Assembly: GCF_002149035.1 (NCBI RefSeq)
Contig: NZ_NGFP01000049.1
Location: forward strand, 242 to 41,367
DNA: 41,126 nt
Direction of reading: 5' to 3'
Origin: Streptosporangium minutum
GTDB lineage: Bacteria; Actinomycetota; Actinomycetes; Streptosporangiales; Streptosporangiaceae
Program-made: the position numbers and the translations under genes
The notes under the pieces: model-generated
The model's database searches: none
What the model was told of the DNA's origin: nothing
Seen by the model: the letters and a program-made list of their open reading frames with translations, nothing else
Shown: piece by piece, positions 17,127-25,574 of the stretch
Numbering within the stretch: the first letter of the stretch is position 1
Layout of the letters: each line of letters opens with the position of its first letter

Positions 17127-19664
17127 ATGACACAGCAGCGACCGCGCCATGCGCCCATGCCCGAGAAACCGACTCTCGACGGGCTGGAAGCCGTATGCGT
17201 AGCCCGCTGGGAGACCGAGGGCACCTACCGTTTCGACAGGTCGCGCACGCGGGACGAGATCTACTCGATCGACACCCCGCCGCCGACCGTCTCCGGGTCC
17301 CTGCACGTCGGCCACGTCTTCTCCTACACCCACACCGACACGATCGCCCGTTTCCAGCGCATGCGGGGCCGCGAGGTCTTCTACCCCATGGGCTGGGACG
17401 ACAACGGACTGCCCACCGAGCGCCGGGTGCAGAACCACTTCGGCGTGCGCTGCGACCCCTCCATCCCCTACGACCCGCGGTTCGAGCCGCCGGACAGGCC
17501 CGACGCCAAACGGCAGATCCCCATCTCGCGCCGTAACTTCATCGAGCTGTGCGAGCGGCTCACGATCGAGGACGAGAAGGCGTTCGAGGAGCTCTGGCGC
17601 CGCCTGGGCCTGTCGGTGGACTGGTCGCTCACCTACGCCACCATCGACGGCGGCGCGCGGGCCGCCTCCCAGCGCGCGTTCCTGCGCAACCTGGCCCGCG
17701 GCGAGGCCTACGTGGCGGAGGCGCCCACGCTGTGGGACGTCACCTTCCGTACGGCCGTCGCCCAGGCCGAGCTGGAGGACCGGGAGTGGCCCGGCGCCTT
17801 CCACCGGCTCGGCTTCACCCTCTCCGAGGAGCAGCGGGCCAAGGGGTTCGGCGACCGCGTCTGGATAGAGACGACCCGTCCCGAGCTGATGCCCGCCTGC
17901 GTGGCGCTGGTGGCGCACCCCGACGACGAGCGCTACCGGCCGCTGTTCGGGACCACGGTGCGCACGCCGCTGTTCGGCGTCGAGGTGCCGGTGCTGGCCC
18001 ATCACCTGGCGGAGCCGGACAAGGGCTCGGGAATCGCGATGATCTGCACCTTCGGCGACATCACCGACGTCACCTGGTGGCGCGAGCTGAACCTGCCCAC
18101 CCGTGCGGTCGTCGGCTGGGACGGCCGGATGCTCCCCGAGGCGCCCGAGGGCGTCCCGGCGGAGCCGTACGCCGAGCTGGCGGGCAGGACCCTGCACGGC
18201 GCCCGCGAGCGGATCGTGGAGCTGCTGCGCGGATCCGGCGACATGGAGGGCGAGCCGCGGCCGGTCAAGCGCGCGGTGAAGTTCTACGAGAAGGGCGACC
18301 GGCCCCTGGAGATCGTCACCACCCGCCAGTGGTACGTCCGCAACGGCGGGCGCGACCACGCGCTCAGGGACGAGCTGTTGGCGCGCGGCGAGGAGCTGTC
18401 CTGGCACCCGCCCCACATGAAGGTCCGCTACGACAACTGGGTGGAGGGCCTGGCGGGCGACTGGCTGATCTCCCGGCAGCGGTTCTTCGGCGTGCCGATC
18501 CCGGTGTGGTACCCGCTGGACGGCGCGGGCGAGCCCGACCGCTCCTCGCCGATCGTGCCGGAGGAGTCCACGCTGCCCATCGACCCCTCCAGCGACGTGC
18601 CGCCCGGCTACACCGAGGACCAGCGCGGCAAGCCGGGAGGCTTCGCCGGTGACCCGGACGTCATGGACACCTGGGCCACCTCCTCGCTGAGCCCGCAGAT
18701 CGCGGGCGGCTGGGAGCGGGACGAGGACCTGTTCGAGCGGGTCTTCCCCATGGACCTGCGCCCGCAGGCCCACGAGATCATCCGGACCTGGCTGTTCTCG
18801 ACGGTGGTCCGGGCGCACCTGGAGCGGGGCACCCTGCCCTGGCGCAACGCCGCGATCTCCGGGTGGATCCTCGACCCGGACCGCAAGAAGATGTCCAAGT
18901 CCGTGGGGAACGTCGTCACCCCGCTCGGCCTGCTGGAGCAGTACGGCTCGGACGCGGTCCGCTACTGGGCGGCCCACGGCCGTCCGGGCACCGACACCGC
19001 CTTCGACACCGGCCAGATCAAGATCGGCCGCCGCCTGGCGATCAAGATCCTGAACGCCTCCAAATTCGTCCTGAGCCTGGGGGAGGACGGCGGCGAGGTC
19101 ACCGAGCCGATCGACCTGTCGATGCTGGCCCGGCTGTCGCAGGTGGTCGGAGAGGCCACCGAGGCGTTCGAGGCCTACGACTACACCCGCGCGCTGGAGC
19201 GGACCGAGCGGTTCTTCTGGGAGTTCTGCGACGACTACCTGGAGCTGGTCAAGGCCAGGGCCTACGACGGCGGCGCGGCGGCTCGCTCGGCCCACGCGGC
19301 GCTGCGCGAGGCGCTGGACGTCATGCTCCGGCTGTTCGCCCCCTTCCTGCCGTTCGTCACCGAGGAGGTCTGGTCCTGGTGGCGGGAGGGATCGGTGCAC
19401 CGGGCGCCCTGGCCCACGCCCTCCGAGCGGGGCGGGGAGGCGGAGCTGCTCCCGGTGGTGGCCACGGTCCTCGGCCGGGTGCGCAAGGCCAAGTCCGACG
19501 CCAGACTGTCGATGCGCGGCGAGGTCTCCCGGCTGACCGTCACCGGCGCCCAGGCCGACCTCGTACGGCAGGCGCAGGACGACCTGTGCGGCGCGGGCGT
19601 CATCGAGGAGTTCGTGCTCCGGCCCGGCGAGGGCGACCTGCTGGTGGAGGTCACCCTGACCTGA
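17127..19664 (+). CDS. valS: Valyl-tRNA synthetase (compact, archaeal-like type)
   Basis: A class I aminoacyl-tRNA synthetase that charges tRNA-Val. Of 845 residues, HVGH at 60-63 is the HIGH motif and KMSKS is at 588-592. The CP1 editing domain follows [20 protein letters not shown], and [11 protein letters not shown] is the usual pre-KMSKS signature. The helical anticodon-binding domain starts at about 665. The protein ends soon after LVEVTLT, without the long C-terminal coiled-coil of E. coli-type ValRS; this resembles the archaeal/rickettsial subtype. The ATG at 17127 has GGGAGG only 1 nt away, unusually close; the next in-frame ATG at 17157 lacks any site. No T-box or attenuator is obvious in the 84-bp leader. 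Confidence 0.92.
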   Translation: MTQQRPRHAPMPEKPTLDGLEAVCVARWETEGTYRFDRSRTRDEIYSIDTPPPTVSGSLHVGHVFSYTHTDTIARFQRMRGREVFYPMGWDDNGLPTERRVQNHFGVRCDPSIPYDPRFEPPDRPDAKRQIPISRRNFIELCERLTIEDEKAFEELWRRLGLSVDWSLTYATIDGGARAASQRAFLRNLARGEAYVAEAPTLWDVTFRTAVAQAELEDREWPGAFHRLGFTLSEEQRAKGFGDRVWIETTRPELMPACVALVAHPDDERYRPLFGTTVRTPLFGVEVPVLAHHLAEPDKGSGIAMICTFGDITDVTWWRELNLPTRAVVGWDGRMLPEAPEGVPAEPYAELAGRTLHGARERIVELLRGSGDMEGEPRPVKRAVKFYEKGDRPLEIVTTRQWYVRNGGRDHALRDELLARGEELSWHPPHMKVRYDNWVEGLAGDWLISRQRFFGVPIPVWYPLDGAGEPDRSSPIVPEESTLPIDPSSDVPPGYTEDQRGKPGGFAGDPDVMDTWATSSLSPQIAGGWERDEDLFERVFPMDLRPQAHEIIRTWLFSTVVRAHLERGTLPWRNAAISGWILDPDRKKMSKSVGNVVTPLGLLEQYGSDAVRYWAAHGRPGTDTAFDTGQIKIGRRLAIKILNASKFVLSLGEDGGEVTEPIDLSMLARLSQVVGEATEAFEAYDYTRALERTERFFWEFCDDYLELVKARAYDGGAAARSAHAALREALDVMLRLFAPFLPFVTEEVWSWWREGSVHRAPWPTPSERGGEAELLPVVATVLGRVRKAKSDARLSMRGEVSRLTVTGAQADLVRQAQDDLCGAGVIEEFVLRPGEGDLLVEVTLT

Positions 19665-19676
19665 TCCCACACAAGT

Positions 19677-19738
19677 CTGTCCTCCCGGTCGGGCGGTCCT
19701 GCCGTACGGTCGGAACACGACAGGTGAGGGGAGGACAG
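19677..19738 (+). promoter_or_regulatory. SD-sequestering leader helix of the micropeptide gene
   Basis: CTGTCCTCCC (19677-19686) is perfectly complementary over 10 bp to GGGAGGACAG (19729-19738), which contains the Shine-Dalgarno of the micropeptide ORF at 19742. In RNA, this helix would hide the ribosome site; as DNA it could be an operator. The pairing is seen directly; its function is inferred. Confidence 0.5.
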
Positions 19739-19741
19739 GAC

Positions 19742-19816
19742 ATGACTCCAGGCTGCGGTAGCTGCAGCTGCTACCTCGACGACAGGGTGATCTCCCGGCC
19801 GCCGCAGGAGCGCTGA
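19742..19816 (+). CDS. Cys-rich micropeptide (24 residues)
   Basis: A short ORF, MTPGCGSCSCYLDDRVISRP then PQER, with three Cys in a C-x2-C-x-C cluster near the N-terminus. It has a strong ribosome site, GGGGAGG, 7 nt before the ATG and is followed 20 nt later by a clear intrinsic terminator, so it looks like a complete tiny transcription unit downstream of valS. Clustered Cys codons before a terminator recall the cysteine-responsive attenuator ORFs of mycobacteria; alternatively it may be a small metal-binding peptide. I know no family for it. The AI-2E transporter begins 106 bp downstream and would be the attenuated gene if this is a leader. Confidence 0.55.
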   Translation: MTPGCGSCSCYLDDRVISRPPQER

Positions 19817-19835
19817 TCCGGGCCGCACGACGCGG

Positions 19836-19866
19836 GGAGGGGCCGGTCATCCCGGCCCCTCCTTTT
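19836..19866 (+). terminator. Intrinsic terminator after the micropeptide ORF
   Basis: GGAGGGGCCGG (19836-19846), loop TCATC, CCGGCCCCTCC (19852-19862), then TTTT. This 11-bp GC stem with a U-tract is the most canonical rho-independent terminator in the window. Confidence 0.85.
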
Positions 19867-19922
19867 CGTATCCGGCCGATAACCCCGCGCATTGTCGGCC
19901 GCGGCGTGACAGTCTGGAAAGC

Positions 19923-21203
19923 GTGATCTCCGATCGGGAACGTCTGACGCAGTTGGTGCCGCGCACGCTGCTCCGCCTGGCCGCGTGGAGCCTGTGCCTG
20001 ATCATCATCGGCTGGGCCGTCTTCTACTTCGCGCAGTTCATCGCGACGCTGCGCATCGTGGTCCTGCCCGTGGCCATCGCGCTGTTACTCACCGCGCTGC
20101 TGTTCCCGGTCACCCGCAGGCTCCGGGCGACGGGCATGCGGCCGATCTACGCCACATGGGTCACCCTGCTCATCGCGCTCGCGGTGCTGGGCGGCATCGG
20201 CTGGTTCATCGGGGTGCGGGCCAACGACGAGTTCCCCGGACTGGTCGACCAGGTCCGGGCGACCTCCAAGACCGTGGAGGACTGGCTCTACACCGGGCCG
20301 CTGCACCTGCAGCCCAGCCAGCTCAGCAAGTGGATCGACGAGATCGCCGTCCAGGTCACCACGCAGCGCAACCAGATCACCCAGACGGTGCTCACCGGCG
20401 CCACCGTGGCGCTGGAGGTGCTGGCCTCCATCGTGCTGCTGCTGTTCGTCACGTTCTTCCTGCTCAAGGACGGCGACCGGATCTGGTCGTGGTTCCTGCG
20501 GGCCTTCGGGGAGACCGCGCCTCGCGTGGACCGGGCCGGGCGGGCCGCCTGGGTGACGCTCTCGCACTACGTCCAGGGCACGGTCGCGGTGGCCGCCGTG
20601 CACGGCGTGATCATGGGCATCGTGCTCGCCGGGATGGGCGTGCCGCTCTGGGCGCCACTGGCGGTGGTGATCTTCCTGGCCAGCTTCATCCCCATCGTCG
20701 GCATCTTCTTCGCCGGCGCGGTCGCGACCCTGGTCACCCTCGGCGCCAAGGGCCCGATCTACGCCCTGATCTTCCTGGGCATCCTGGTGGTGGAGCAGCA
20801 GCTGGAGAACCACGTGCTCCAGCCGCTGATCGTCGGCCGGGCGCTGAGCTTCCACCCGCTGGCCATCATCCTGGTGCTGGCCGTGGGCGGCATCCTGGCG
20901 GGCATCGCCGGGGCGGCGGTGGCGGTGCCGGTCGCCGCCGTGATCTACCGGGCTCTGCCCGAGCTCAGCAGTGATCCGCCGATGGCGCTGCCCGCCGTAC
21001 CCGAGCCGCCCGAACCGCCGGAGCGGGACGGGTCGTCGGAGCCGCCCGAACCGCCGGAGCAGGACGGGCCGTCGGAGCAGGACGGGCCGTCGGAGCCGGA
21101 CGAGTCGCCGGGGCGCGACGAGTCGCAGGGGCGGGACCAGCCGGCCGGGGGCGCCGAGCCCTTCGTGCCCGTGAATGAGGGATCACCGCAGCCCAAGGGG
21201 TAA
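19923..21203 (+). CDS. AI-2E family transporter (PF01594-type membrane protein)
   Basis: 426 residues with about eight membrane helices in the arrangement typical of the TqsA/YdiK-like family. Two N-terminal helices (LCLIIIGWAVFYFAQF, VVLPVAIALLLTALLF) come first. A soluble amphipathic stretch with QVRATSKTVEDWLY follows, then the helical block with FVTFFLLKDGDRIW and the conserved VEQQLENHVLQPLIVGR. Members export autoinducer-2 or other small solutes, or act in Na+/H+ exchange; the substrate is unknown. The last 75 residues are a repeat-rich acidic Pro/Glu/Asp tail absent from the core family. The GTG start at 19923 has only a weak ribosome site (GGAAAG). Confidence 0.85.
   Translation: MISDRERLTQLVPRTLLRLAAWSLCLIIIGWAVFYFAQFIATLRIVVLPVAIALLLTALLFPVTRRLRATGMRPIYATWVTLLIALAVLGGIGWFIGVRANDEFPGLVDQVRATSKTVEDWLYTGPLHLQPSQLSKWIDEIAVQVTTQRNQITQTVLTGATVALEVLASIVLLLFVTFFLLKDGDRIWSWFLRAFGETAPRVDRAGRAAWVTLSHYVQGTVAVAAVHGVIMGIVLAGMGVPLWAPLAVVIFLASFIPIVGIFFAGAVATLVTLGAKGPIYALIFLGILVVEQQLENHVLQPLIVGRALSFHPLAIILVLAVGGILAGIAGAAVAVPVAAVIYRALPELSSDPPMALPAVPEPPEPPERDGSSEPPEPPEQDGPSEQDGPSEPDESPGRDESQGRDQPAGGAEPFVPVNEGSPQPKG
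21003..21110 (+). repeat. 36/18-bp tandem repeats in the transporter tail
   Basis: Two 36-bp units (21003-21038, 21039-21074) and two 18-bp half units (21075-21092, 21093-21110), all in frame. They encode the PPEPPEqDGpSE-type acidic tail. Confidence 0.75.
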
Positions 21204-21214
21204 CGTTCTGCTCC

Positions 21215-21769
21215 GTGACCCGTTCCACCGTAACAACCCCTCCCCCGGGAGCGACCCGGCCGCAGGCGCACCCCGGCGCGCCCGCTCCCGGCACCCCGCT
21301 CGGCCCGCACTACAGCCGCTGCTTCGGCTGCGGCGACCAGCATCCGACCGGCCTGCACCTGAAGGCCACCTCGCCTGACGGGACCACGGTGGTCGCCGAG
21401 TTCACCGTGGGGGAGGCGCACCAGGGTGCGCCGGGCCTGGCCCACGGCGGTGTGCTGGCCGCGGCGATGGACGAGGTCATCGGCATGTCCATCTGGCTCT
21501 TCCAGCGCCCCTACGTCACCGGACGGCTGGAGACCGACTATCTGGCGCCGGTCCCGGTCGGCACCACCCTGCATCTGCGCGCCTGGTGCACCGGGATGTC
21601 CGGCCGGAAGGCGTACCTTGAGGCTGAGGGGCGGATCGGCTCCCCGGACGGCCCGGTCGCCGTGCGAGCCGCCGCGCTCTTCATCGAGGTTGGCATGGAA
21701 CACTTCGCCAAGCACGGTGATGCCCAGGCCATCATCGACGAACATCACGAGTACGAGGTGAATCCGTGA
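21215..21769 (+). CDS. PaaI-like hotdog-fold thioesterase
   Basis: 184 residues. A Pro-rich leader of about 30 residues is followed by the [15 protein letters not shown] motif, common at the start of this family in Actinobacteria. The hotdog core contains [20 protein letters not shown], with the catalytic Asp/Glu-type helix, and [15 protein letters not shown]. Members hydrolyse acyl-CoA or other thioesters; the natural substrate is unknown. The GTG start at 21215 has a distant AAGGGG, so translation may depend partly on the upstream gene, which ends 11 bp earlier. Its stop overlaps the dut GTG by 4 bp (GTGA), indicating an operon with dut. Confidence 0.85.
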   Translation: MTRSTVTTPPPGATRPQAHPGAPAPGTPLGPHYSRCFGCGDQHPTGLHLKATSPDGTTVVAEFTVGEAHQGAPGLAHGGVLAAAMDEVIGMSIWLFQRPYVTGRLETDYLAPVPVGTTLHLRAWCTGMSGRKAYLEAEGRIGSPDGPVAVRAAALFIEVGMEHFAKHGDAQAIIDEHHEYEVNP

Positions 21770-22209
21770 CCGACAACGTCGAGGTGCTGATCCACCGGCT
21801 CGACGCCGGGCTGCCGTTGCCGTCCTACGCCCATCCGGGCGACGCGGGCGCGGATCTCCACGCCGCCGAGGACGTCGAACTGCTCCCCGGGGAGCGGGTC
21901 ATGGTGGGCACCGGGGTGGCGATCGCCCTGCCCGATGGTTATGCCGCGTTCGTCCACCCGCGTTCCGGCCTGGCCACCAAGCACGGTGTGACGCTCGTGA
22001 ACGCGCCCGGCACCGTGGACGCGGGCTACCGGGGCGAGATCAAAGTGACGCTGCTCAACACCGACACCAAGGACGCGCTACGGCTGCGCAGGGGGGATCG
22101 CATCGCGCAGCTCGTGATCCAGCGGGTGGAGAAGGCGGTGTTCCACGAGGTGGACCGGCTGCCCGGATCGGCGCGAGGCGCCGGCGGGTTCGGCTCCACC
22201 GGACGTTGA
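21766..22209 (+). CDS. dut: Deoxyuridine 5'-triphosphate nucleotidohydrolase (dUTPase)
   Basis: Hydrolyses dUTP to dUMP and PPi, keeping uracil out of DNA and feeding dTMP synthesis. The 147-residue protein has all five trimeric dUTPase motifs: [26 protein letters not shown] with the catalytic Asp, [10 protein letters not shown], and the C-terminal P-loop-like [10 protein letters not shown]. The GTG start overlaps the thioesterase stop. The neighbourhood (DUF3710, OB-fold and DUF3159 genes downstream) is conserved with the mycobacterial dut region. Confidence 0.95.
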   Translation: MTDNVEVLIHRLDAGLPLPSYAHPGDAGADLHAAEDVELLPGERVMVGTGVAIALPDGYAAFVHPRSGLATKHGVTLVNAPGTVDAGYRGEIKVTLLNTDTKDALRLRRGDRIAQLVIQRVEKAVFHEVDRLPGSARGAGGFGSTGR

Positions 22210-22318
22210 CAGGGAGCGAACCCGACGGAGCGAGCGGAGTGGACGGTGAGGGACGGGCCGGCCGCGAAGCGAGCGAGGAGTGGTGAGCGACCAGCGAATC
22301 TCAAGGAGCGTGAGGAAA

Positions 22319-22993
22319 GTGTTCGGACGTCGCCGTCGCGAGGAGTCCCCGGCCGTGGCCGAGGAGGTCGAGAAGGTCGAGCAGGTGCAGGCCCGTGAGT
22401 CCGGTCCGTGGGACTCGGGTGAGCCCTGTTCCGAGCGGGAGCGGGTCGATCTGGGCGGTATGCGCCTGCCGGTCGACCCCGGTTTCGAGGTGCAGCTCAA
22501 CCTGGCCGGTGACCACATCGTCGGTGCGGTCATCATGGTCGGTGAGAGCGCCCTTCAGGTGCACGCGTTCGCGGCGCCCAAGCGCAACGGCATCTGGGAC
22601 GAGGTGCGGGACGAGCTCGCCGAGGGCGTCAAGGGTGCCGGCGGCACCGCCGAGGAGCGGGAGGGGCCGTTCGGCGTCGAGCTGGCGGCCCGGGTCCCGG
22701 CGGACGGGGTCGCCCAGCCGGTCCGCTACATCGGTGTCGACGGCCCGCGCTGGTTCCTCCGGGCGGTGATCAGCGGGCGTGCCGCGCTGGACGCCGAGGC
22801 GGCCGCGACGCTGGAGGGCGTGATCCGCGACATCGTGGTGGTCCGCGGAGACGAGCCGATGGCCCCCAAGGAGGCGATCGAGCTGCGGCTTCCGCCGGAG
22901 GCCAGGCAGGCCATGGAGCAGCAGGCCGCCGGAGGCGACGTGCCCGACCTCAACCCCTTCAAGCGCGGTCCGGAGATAGCCGAGCTTCGCTGA
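22319..22993 (+). CDS. DUF3710 family protein
   Basis: 224 residues from GTG 22319 (FGRRRREES), the usual opening of the family; AAGGAG lies 10 nt upstream. A second in-frame GTG at 22280 also has a GAGGAG close by and is the alternative. A basic N-terminus (FGRRRR) is followed by an acidic Val/Glu segment, then a globular domain with LGGMRLPVDPGFEVQLN, LQVHAFAAPKRNGIWDEVR and RWFLRAVISG. The C-terminus ends with PDLNPFKRGPEI. It is conserved in actinobacterial genomes next to dut (Rv2696c in M. tuberculosis). The function is unknown; there are no membrane segments. The 109 bp before it hold a GAGCGAGCGGAG-type repetitive purine-rich sequence. Confidence 0.85.
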   Translation: MFGRRRREESPAVAEEVEKVEQVQARESGPWDSGEPCSERERVDLGGMRLPVDPGFEVQLNLAGDHIVGAVIMVGESALQVHAFAAPKRNGIWDEVRDELAEGVKGAGGTAEEREGPFGVELAARVPADGVAQPVRYIGVDGPRWFLRAVISGRAALDAEAAATLEGVIRDIVVVRGDEPMAPKEAIELRLPPEARQAMEQQAAGGDVPDLNPFKRGPEIAELR

Positions 22994-23041
22994 CGTGGGG
23001 GATCGCGTACGCTGATTCGACACGTATGTGAAGGAGAGGTC

Positions 23042-23434
23042 GTGGGTTCTCAGGAACCGCATAAACAGGGCGGATTTCGGGGCTTTTTCCGGCGGCTGAC
23101 GACGAGTCAGGCCGAGCTGGAAGCCAGCGAACTCCAGCAGGACCTCGATCGTCATGGCGCCACCCCCATCGTCTCGTGCGGCGGGCGCCGCCGGTTCTGC
23201 GTTACCGGTACGCTACGGACCGTGACCTTGCGGCCCCGTGGGGGCGCGCCCGCGCTTGAGGCGGAGCTCTATGACGGTTCGGATGTGATCGACCTGATCT
23301 GGCTGGGCCGCCGGAGGATCGCCGGGATCGAACCGGGCCGGATGGTGCTGGCCGAGGGGCTCGTCAGCGTGCAGGATGGGCGCAAGGTGATGTTCAATCC
23401 TCGATACGAACTACGTCCGGCGGGCGGTGCGTGA
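23042..23434 (+). CDS. OB-fold nucleic-acid-binding protein
   Basis: 130 residues. A basic N-terminus (GGFRGFFRRLTTSQAELEASE) precedes a small beta-barrel domain, CVTGTLRTVTLRPRGGAPALEAELYDGSDVIDLIWLGRR split over the strands, ending with DGRKVMFNPRYEL. The pattern matches the tRNA-anti/OB-fold proteins found downstream of dut in actinomycetes (Rv2694c type). It probably binds single-stranded DNA or RNA; its partner is unknown. The GTG start at 23042 has GGAGAGG 2-3 nt upstream. It lies 48 bp after DUF3710 and 21 bp before the DUF3159 gene, consistent with one operon. Confidence 0.8.
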   Translation: MGSQEPHKQGGFRGFFRRLTTSQAELEASELQQDLDRHGATPIVSCGGRRRFCVTGTLRTVTLRPRGGAPALEAELYDGSDVIDLIWLGRRRIAGIEPGRMVLAEGLVSVQDGRKVMFNPRYELRPAGGA

Positions 23435-23455
23435 GCCATTGACGACCACAGAACG

Positions 23456-24133
23456 GTGAGCGAGAACATGACCACCACCGATGAGACCGTCGCGCACGAC
23501 ACGGTGGAGGCGGCGATGCGCGTTCAGCTCGCCAAGGCCTTCGGGGGAGTGCGCGGCATCATCGAGGCAGCCGTGCCCACGATCACCTTCACCGGGATGT
23601 GGATCGGCACCTCCGACCTGAGGATGTCCCTGGTCGTCAGCATCTCGGCGGCGGTGCTGCTGCTGGTCGTGCGGCTGCTGCAGCGCTCCTCGCCGCAGTT
23701 CGTGATCAACAGTCTGATCGGCATCGGCATCGGCGCGTTCTTCGCCTCTCGCACCGGCGACGCCCGTGACGTCTACCTGCCCGGCATCCTCTACAACGCC
23801 GGCTACTCGGTGGCGATGCTGCTGTCGATCGTCACCCGGTGGCCCCTGGTGGGCTTCCTGATCGGGTCCGTCACCGGCGACCCGACGGGCTGGCGCAAGG
23901 ACCCGGCCGTCGTGCGGCTCTGCTCCAGGCTCACCTGGATGCTGATGATCCCGTGCGTGGTCCGGGTGGCCGTGCAGCTGCCCGTCTACCTGATCGGCGG
24001 GAACGACGCGGTCGCCGAGCTGGGCATCCTGAAGATCGTGATGGGCTGGCCGCTCCAGGTCGCGGCCCTCGCCGCCATGGTGTGGCTGCTGACCAGAGGC
24101 CGGACCCCGGTCCGGCCGCCCGCCATTCCCTGA
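23456..24133 (+). CDS. DUF3159 family membrane protein
   Basis: 225 residues with five to six hydrophobic helices. The family pattern is clear: a soluble N-terminal helix ending AFGGVRGIIEAAVPTITFTG, then SLVVSISAAVLLLVVRLLQR, INSLIGIGIGAFFASRTGDARDVYLPGILYN, GSVTGDPTGWRKDP and a C-terminal helix before RGRTPVRPP. The Rv2693c group is the mycobacterial equivalent; function is unknown. The start is ambiguous: GTG 23456, or ATG 23468, which has GGTGAGCGAG upstream and may be the real one. It is the last gene of the dut operon, ending at a tandem repeat and a perfect palindrome. Confidence 0.82.
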   Translation: MSENMTTTDETVAHDTVEAAMRVQLAKAFGGVRGIIEAAVPTITFTGMWIGTSDLRMSLVVSISAAVLLLVVRLLQRSSPQFVINSLIGIGIGAFFASRTGDARDVYLPGILYNAGYSVAMLLSIVTRWPLVGFLIGSVTGDPTGWRKDPAVVRLCSRLTWMLMIPCVVRVAVQLPVYLIGGNDAVAELGILKIVMGWPLQVAALAAMVWLLTRGRTPVRPPAIP

Positions 24134-24178
24134 AACGGACGCCATTCCCTGAAACGGGTGTCGGATCCTGAAGCAGAC
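24122..24178 (+). repeat. 19-bp tandem repeats across a stop codon
   Basis: GCCATTCCCTGAAACGG occurs at 24122 and again at 24141 with 19-bp spacing. A degenerate third unit begins at 24160, and a fourth (24179) may merge into the palindrome. The first unit contains the DUF3159 stop codon TGA. Confidence 0.7.
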
Positions 24179-24189
24179 GCCGGATCCGG

Positions 24190-24237
24190 GACGGGCGCCG
24201 GTCCCGTACGGCATGCCGTACGGGACCGGCGCCCGTC
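24190..24237. terminator. Perfect 48-bp palindrome, bidirectional terminator
   Basis: Every base from 24190 to 24237 pairs with its partner about the centre (GGCATGCC), giving 24-bp arms. It ends exactly next to the ceoC stop and follows the dut operon on the other strand, so it should terminate both convergent transcripts. Confidence 0.85.
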
Positions 24238-24909
24238 TCAGTGGATGGACCGGTGCGCGGACAGGAGGCGGGCCAGTTCCTCCTCGACCTCCTGGCTGGC
24301 CACGAACATCAGCTCGTCCCCGGCCTCCAGCGGGTCGTCGGCGGTGGGCACCAGCACCCGCCCCTCGCGGAGGATCGCGACCAGGGCGGTGTCGGTCGGC
24401 CACGGCACCGAACCGGCGCGCTGGCCGACGACCGGCGCGTCCTCGGGCAGGGTGAGCTCCACCAGGTTGGCCTGCCCCTGACGGAAGGTCATCAGCCGGA
24501 CCAGGTCGCCGACGCTCACCGCCTCCTCGACCAGCGCGCTCAGCAGGCGGGGGGTCGAGACGGCCACGTCCACGCCCCACGACTCGTTGAACAGCCACTC
24601 GTTCTTGGGGTGGTTGATCCTGGCGACCACGCGCGGCACGCCGTACTCCGTCTTGGCCAGCAGCGACACGACGAGGTTGACCTTGTCGTCGCCGCTGGCG
24701 GCGACGACCACGTGGCAGTCGGCCAGAGCCGCCTCGTCCAGCGAGGAGATCTCGCAGGCGTCGGCGAGCAGCCACTCCGCGCGCGGCACCGTGTCGATCT
24801 TGATGGCCTTGGGGTCGATGTCGATGAGCAGGACCTCGTGGCCGTTCTCCAGGAGCTCGGCGGCGATCGACCTGCCGACGGCTCCGGCACCCGCGATGGT
24901 GACGCGCAT
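24238..24909 (-). CDS. ceoC: TrkA/RCK-type potassium uptake regulatory protein (CeoC)
   Basis: 223 residues: an N-terminal Rossmann RCK-N domain with the dinucleotide motif GAGAVGRSIA, IDIDPKAI after the second strand, and a C-terminal TrkA-C (RCK-C) domain (NLVELTLPEDAPVVGQ, AGDELMFVASQEVEEE). RCK proteins gate potassium channels or transporters in response to NAD(H), ATP or c-di-AMP. It is the second gene of a pair: its ATG overlaps the ceoB stop in TGATG, so translation is coupled. No TrkH/KtrB membrane subunit is in the window; the neighbouring KimA-like permease is the only K+ transporter candidate here. Naming follows the M. tuberculosis ceoB/ceoC pair. Confidence 0.88.
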   Translation of the reverse strand: MRVTIAGAGAVGRSIAAELLENGHEVLLIDIDPKAIKIDTVPRAEWLLADACEISSLDEAALADCHVVVAASGDDKVNLVVSLLAKTEYGVPRVVARINHPKNEWLFNESWGVDVAVSTPRLLSALVEEAVSVGDLVRLMTFRQGQANLVELTLPEDAPVVGQRAGSVPWPTDTALVAILREGRVLVPTADDPLEAGDELMFVASQEVEEELARLLSAHRSIH

Positions 24910-25574
24910 CAGTGGCCCTCCTCCGGCGCACCGGACAGCACCTTGTTGATGCGGTCCATGTCACTTTCGACCGCCATGACGTGCAGGATGTCGCCCTCCT
25001 GCACCACGGAGTCGCTCTTGGGCAGCAGGGTCTCGCCCATCCGGTTGACGAACGCCATGCGCGTGCCCGCGGCCTCCTCCAGGTCCTTGCTCCTGGTGCC
25101 GATCCAGCCGGGGTGGTAGGCCACCTCGGCCAGCACGACGGACCCGGTCGGGTCGCGCCACAGCGGCTCGGCCCCCTCGGGCAGCACCCTGCGCAGGATC
25201 TGGTCGGCGGTCCAGCGGACCGTGGCGACGGTGGGGATGCCCAGCCGCTGGTAGACCTCGGCGCGCCGGGAGTCGTAGATGCGGGCCACCACGTTGTCCA
25301 CGCCGAACGTCTCGCGTGCGACCCGGGCGGAGATGATGTTGGAGTTGTCGCCGCTGCTCACCGCCACGTAGGCGCCCGCCGACCCGATCCCGGCCTCTTC
25401 CAGGACGTCCCGGTCGAAGCCGATCCCGGTGACCCGGCGACCGCGGAAGCCGGCCCGCAGGCGGCGAAAGGCCTGCGGGTCCCGGTCGATGATCGCGACC
25501 GAGTGGCCGCTGTCCTCAAGGATGTGCGCCAGGGTCGAACCCACTCGGCCACACCCCATGATCACGATATGCAT
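24909..25574 (-). CDS. ceoB: TrkA/RCK-type potassium uptake regulatory protein (CeoB)
   Basis: 221 residues, RCK-N plus RCK-C like its partner. The glycine-rich motif is GCGRVGSTLA, followed by IIDRDPQAF, the acidic end of the second strand that contacts the nucleotide ribose. The C-terminal half shows VVLAEVAYHPGWIGTRSKDL and VQEGDILHVMAVESDMDRI. CeoB and CeoC probably form a hetero-oligomeric ring. It diverges from the KimA-like permease gene across 116 bp, so a shared regulatory region may set K+ uptake. I see no c-di-AMP (ydaO) riboswitch in that gap. An AT-richer stretch near 25616-25632 is the likely promoter region. Confidence 0.88.
   Translation of the reverse strand: MHIVIMGCGRVGSTLAHILEDSGHSVAIIDRDPQAFRRLRAGFRGRRVTGIGFDRDVLEEAGIGSAGAYVAVSSGDNSNIISARVARETFGVDNVVARIYDSRRAEVYQRLGIPTVATVRWTADQILRRVLPEGAEPLWRDPTGSVVLAEVAYHPGWIGTRSKDLEEAAGTRMAFVNRMGETLLPKSDSVVQEGDILHVMAVESDMDRINKVLSGAPEEGH

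Noticed and set aside
17079-19892. Minus-strand open frame of 937 codons opposite valS.
   Set aside because: Its translation is low-complexity Gly/Arg/Asp/Leu sequence without motifs; it is a shadow of valS.
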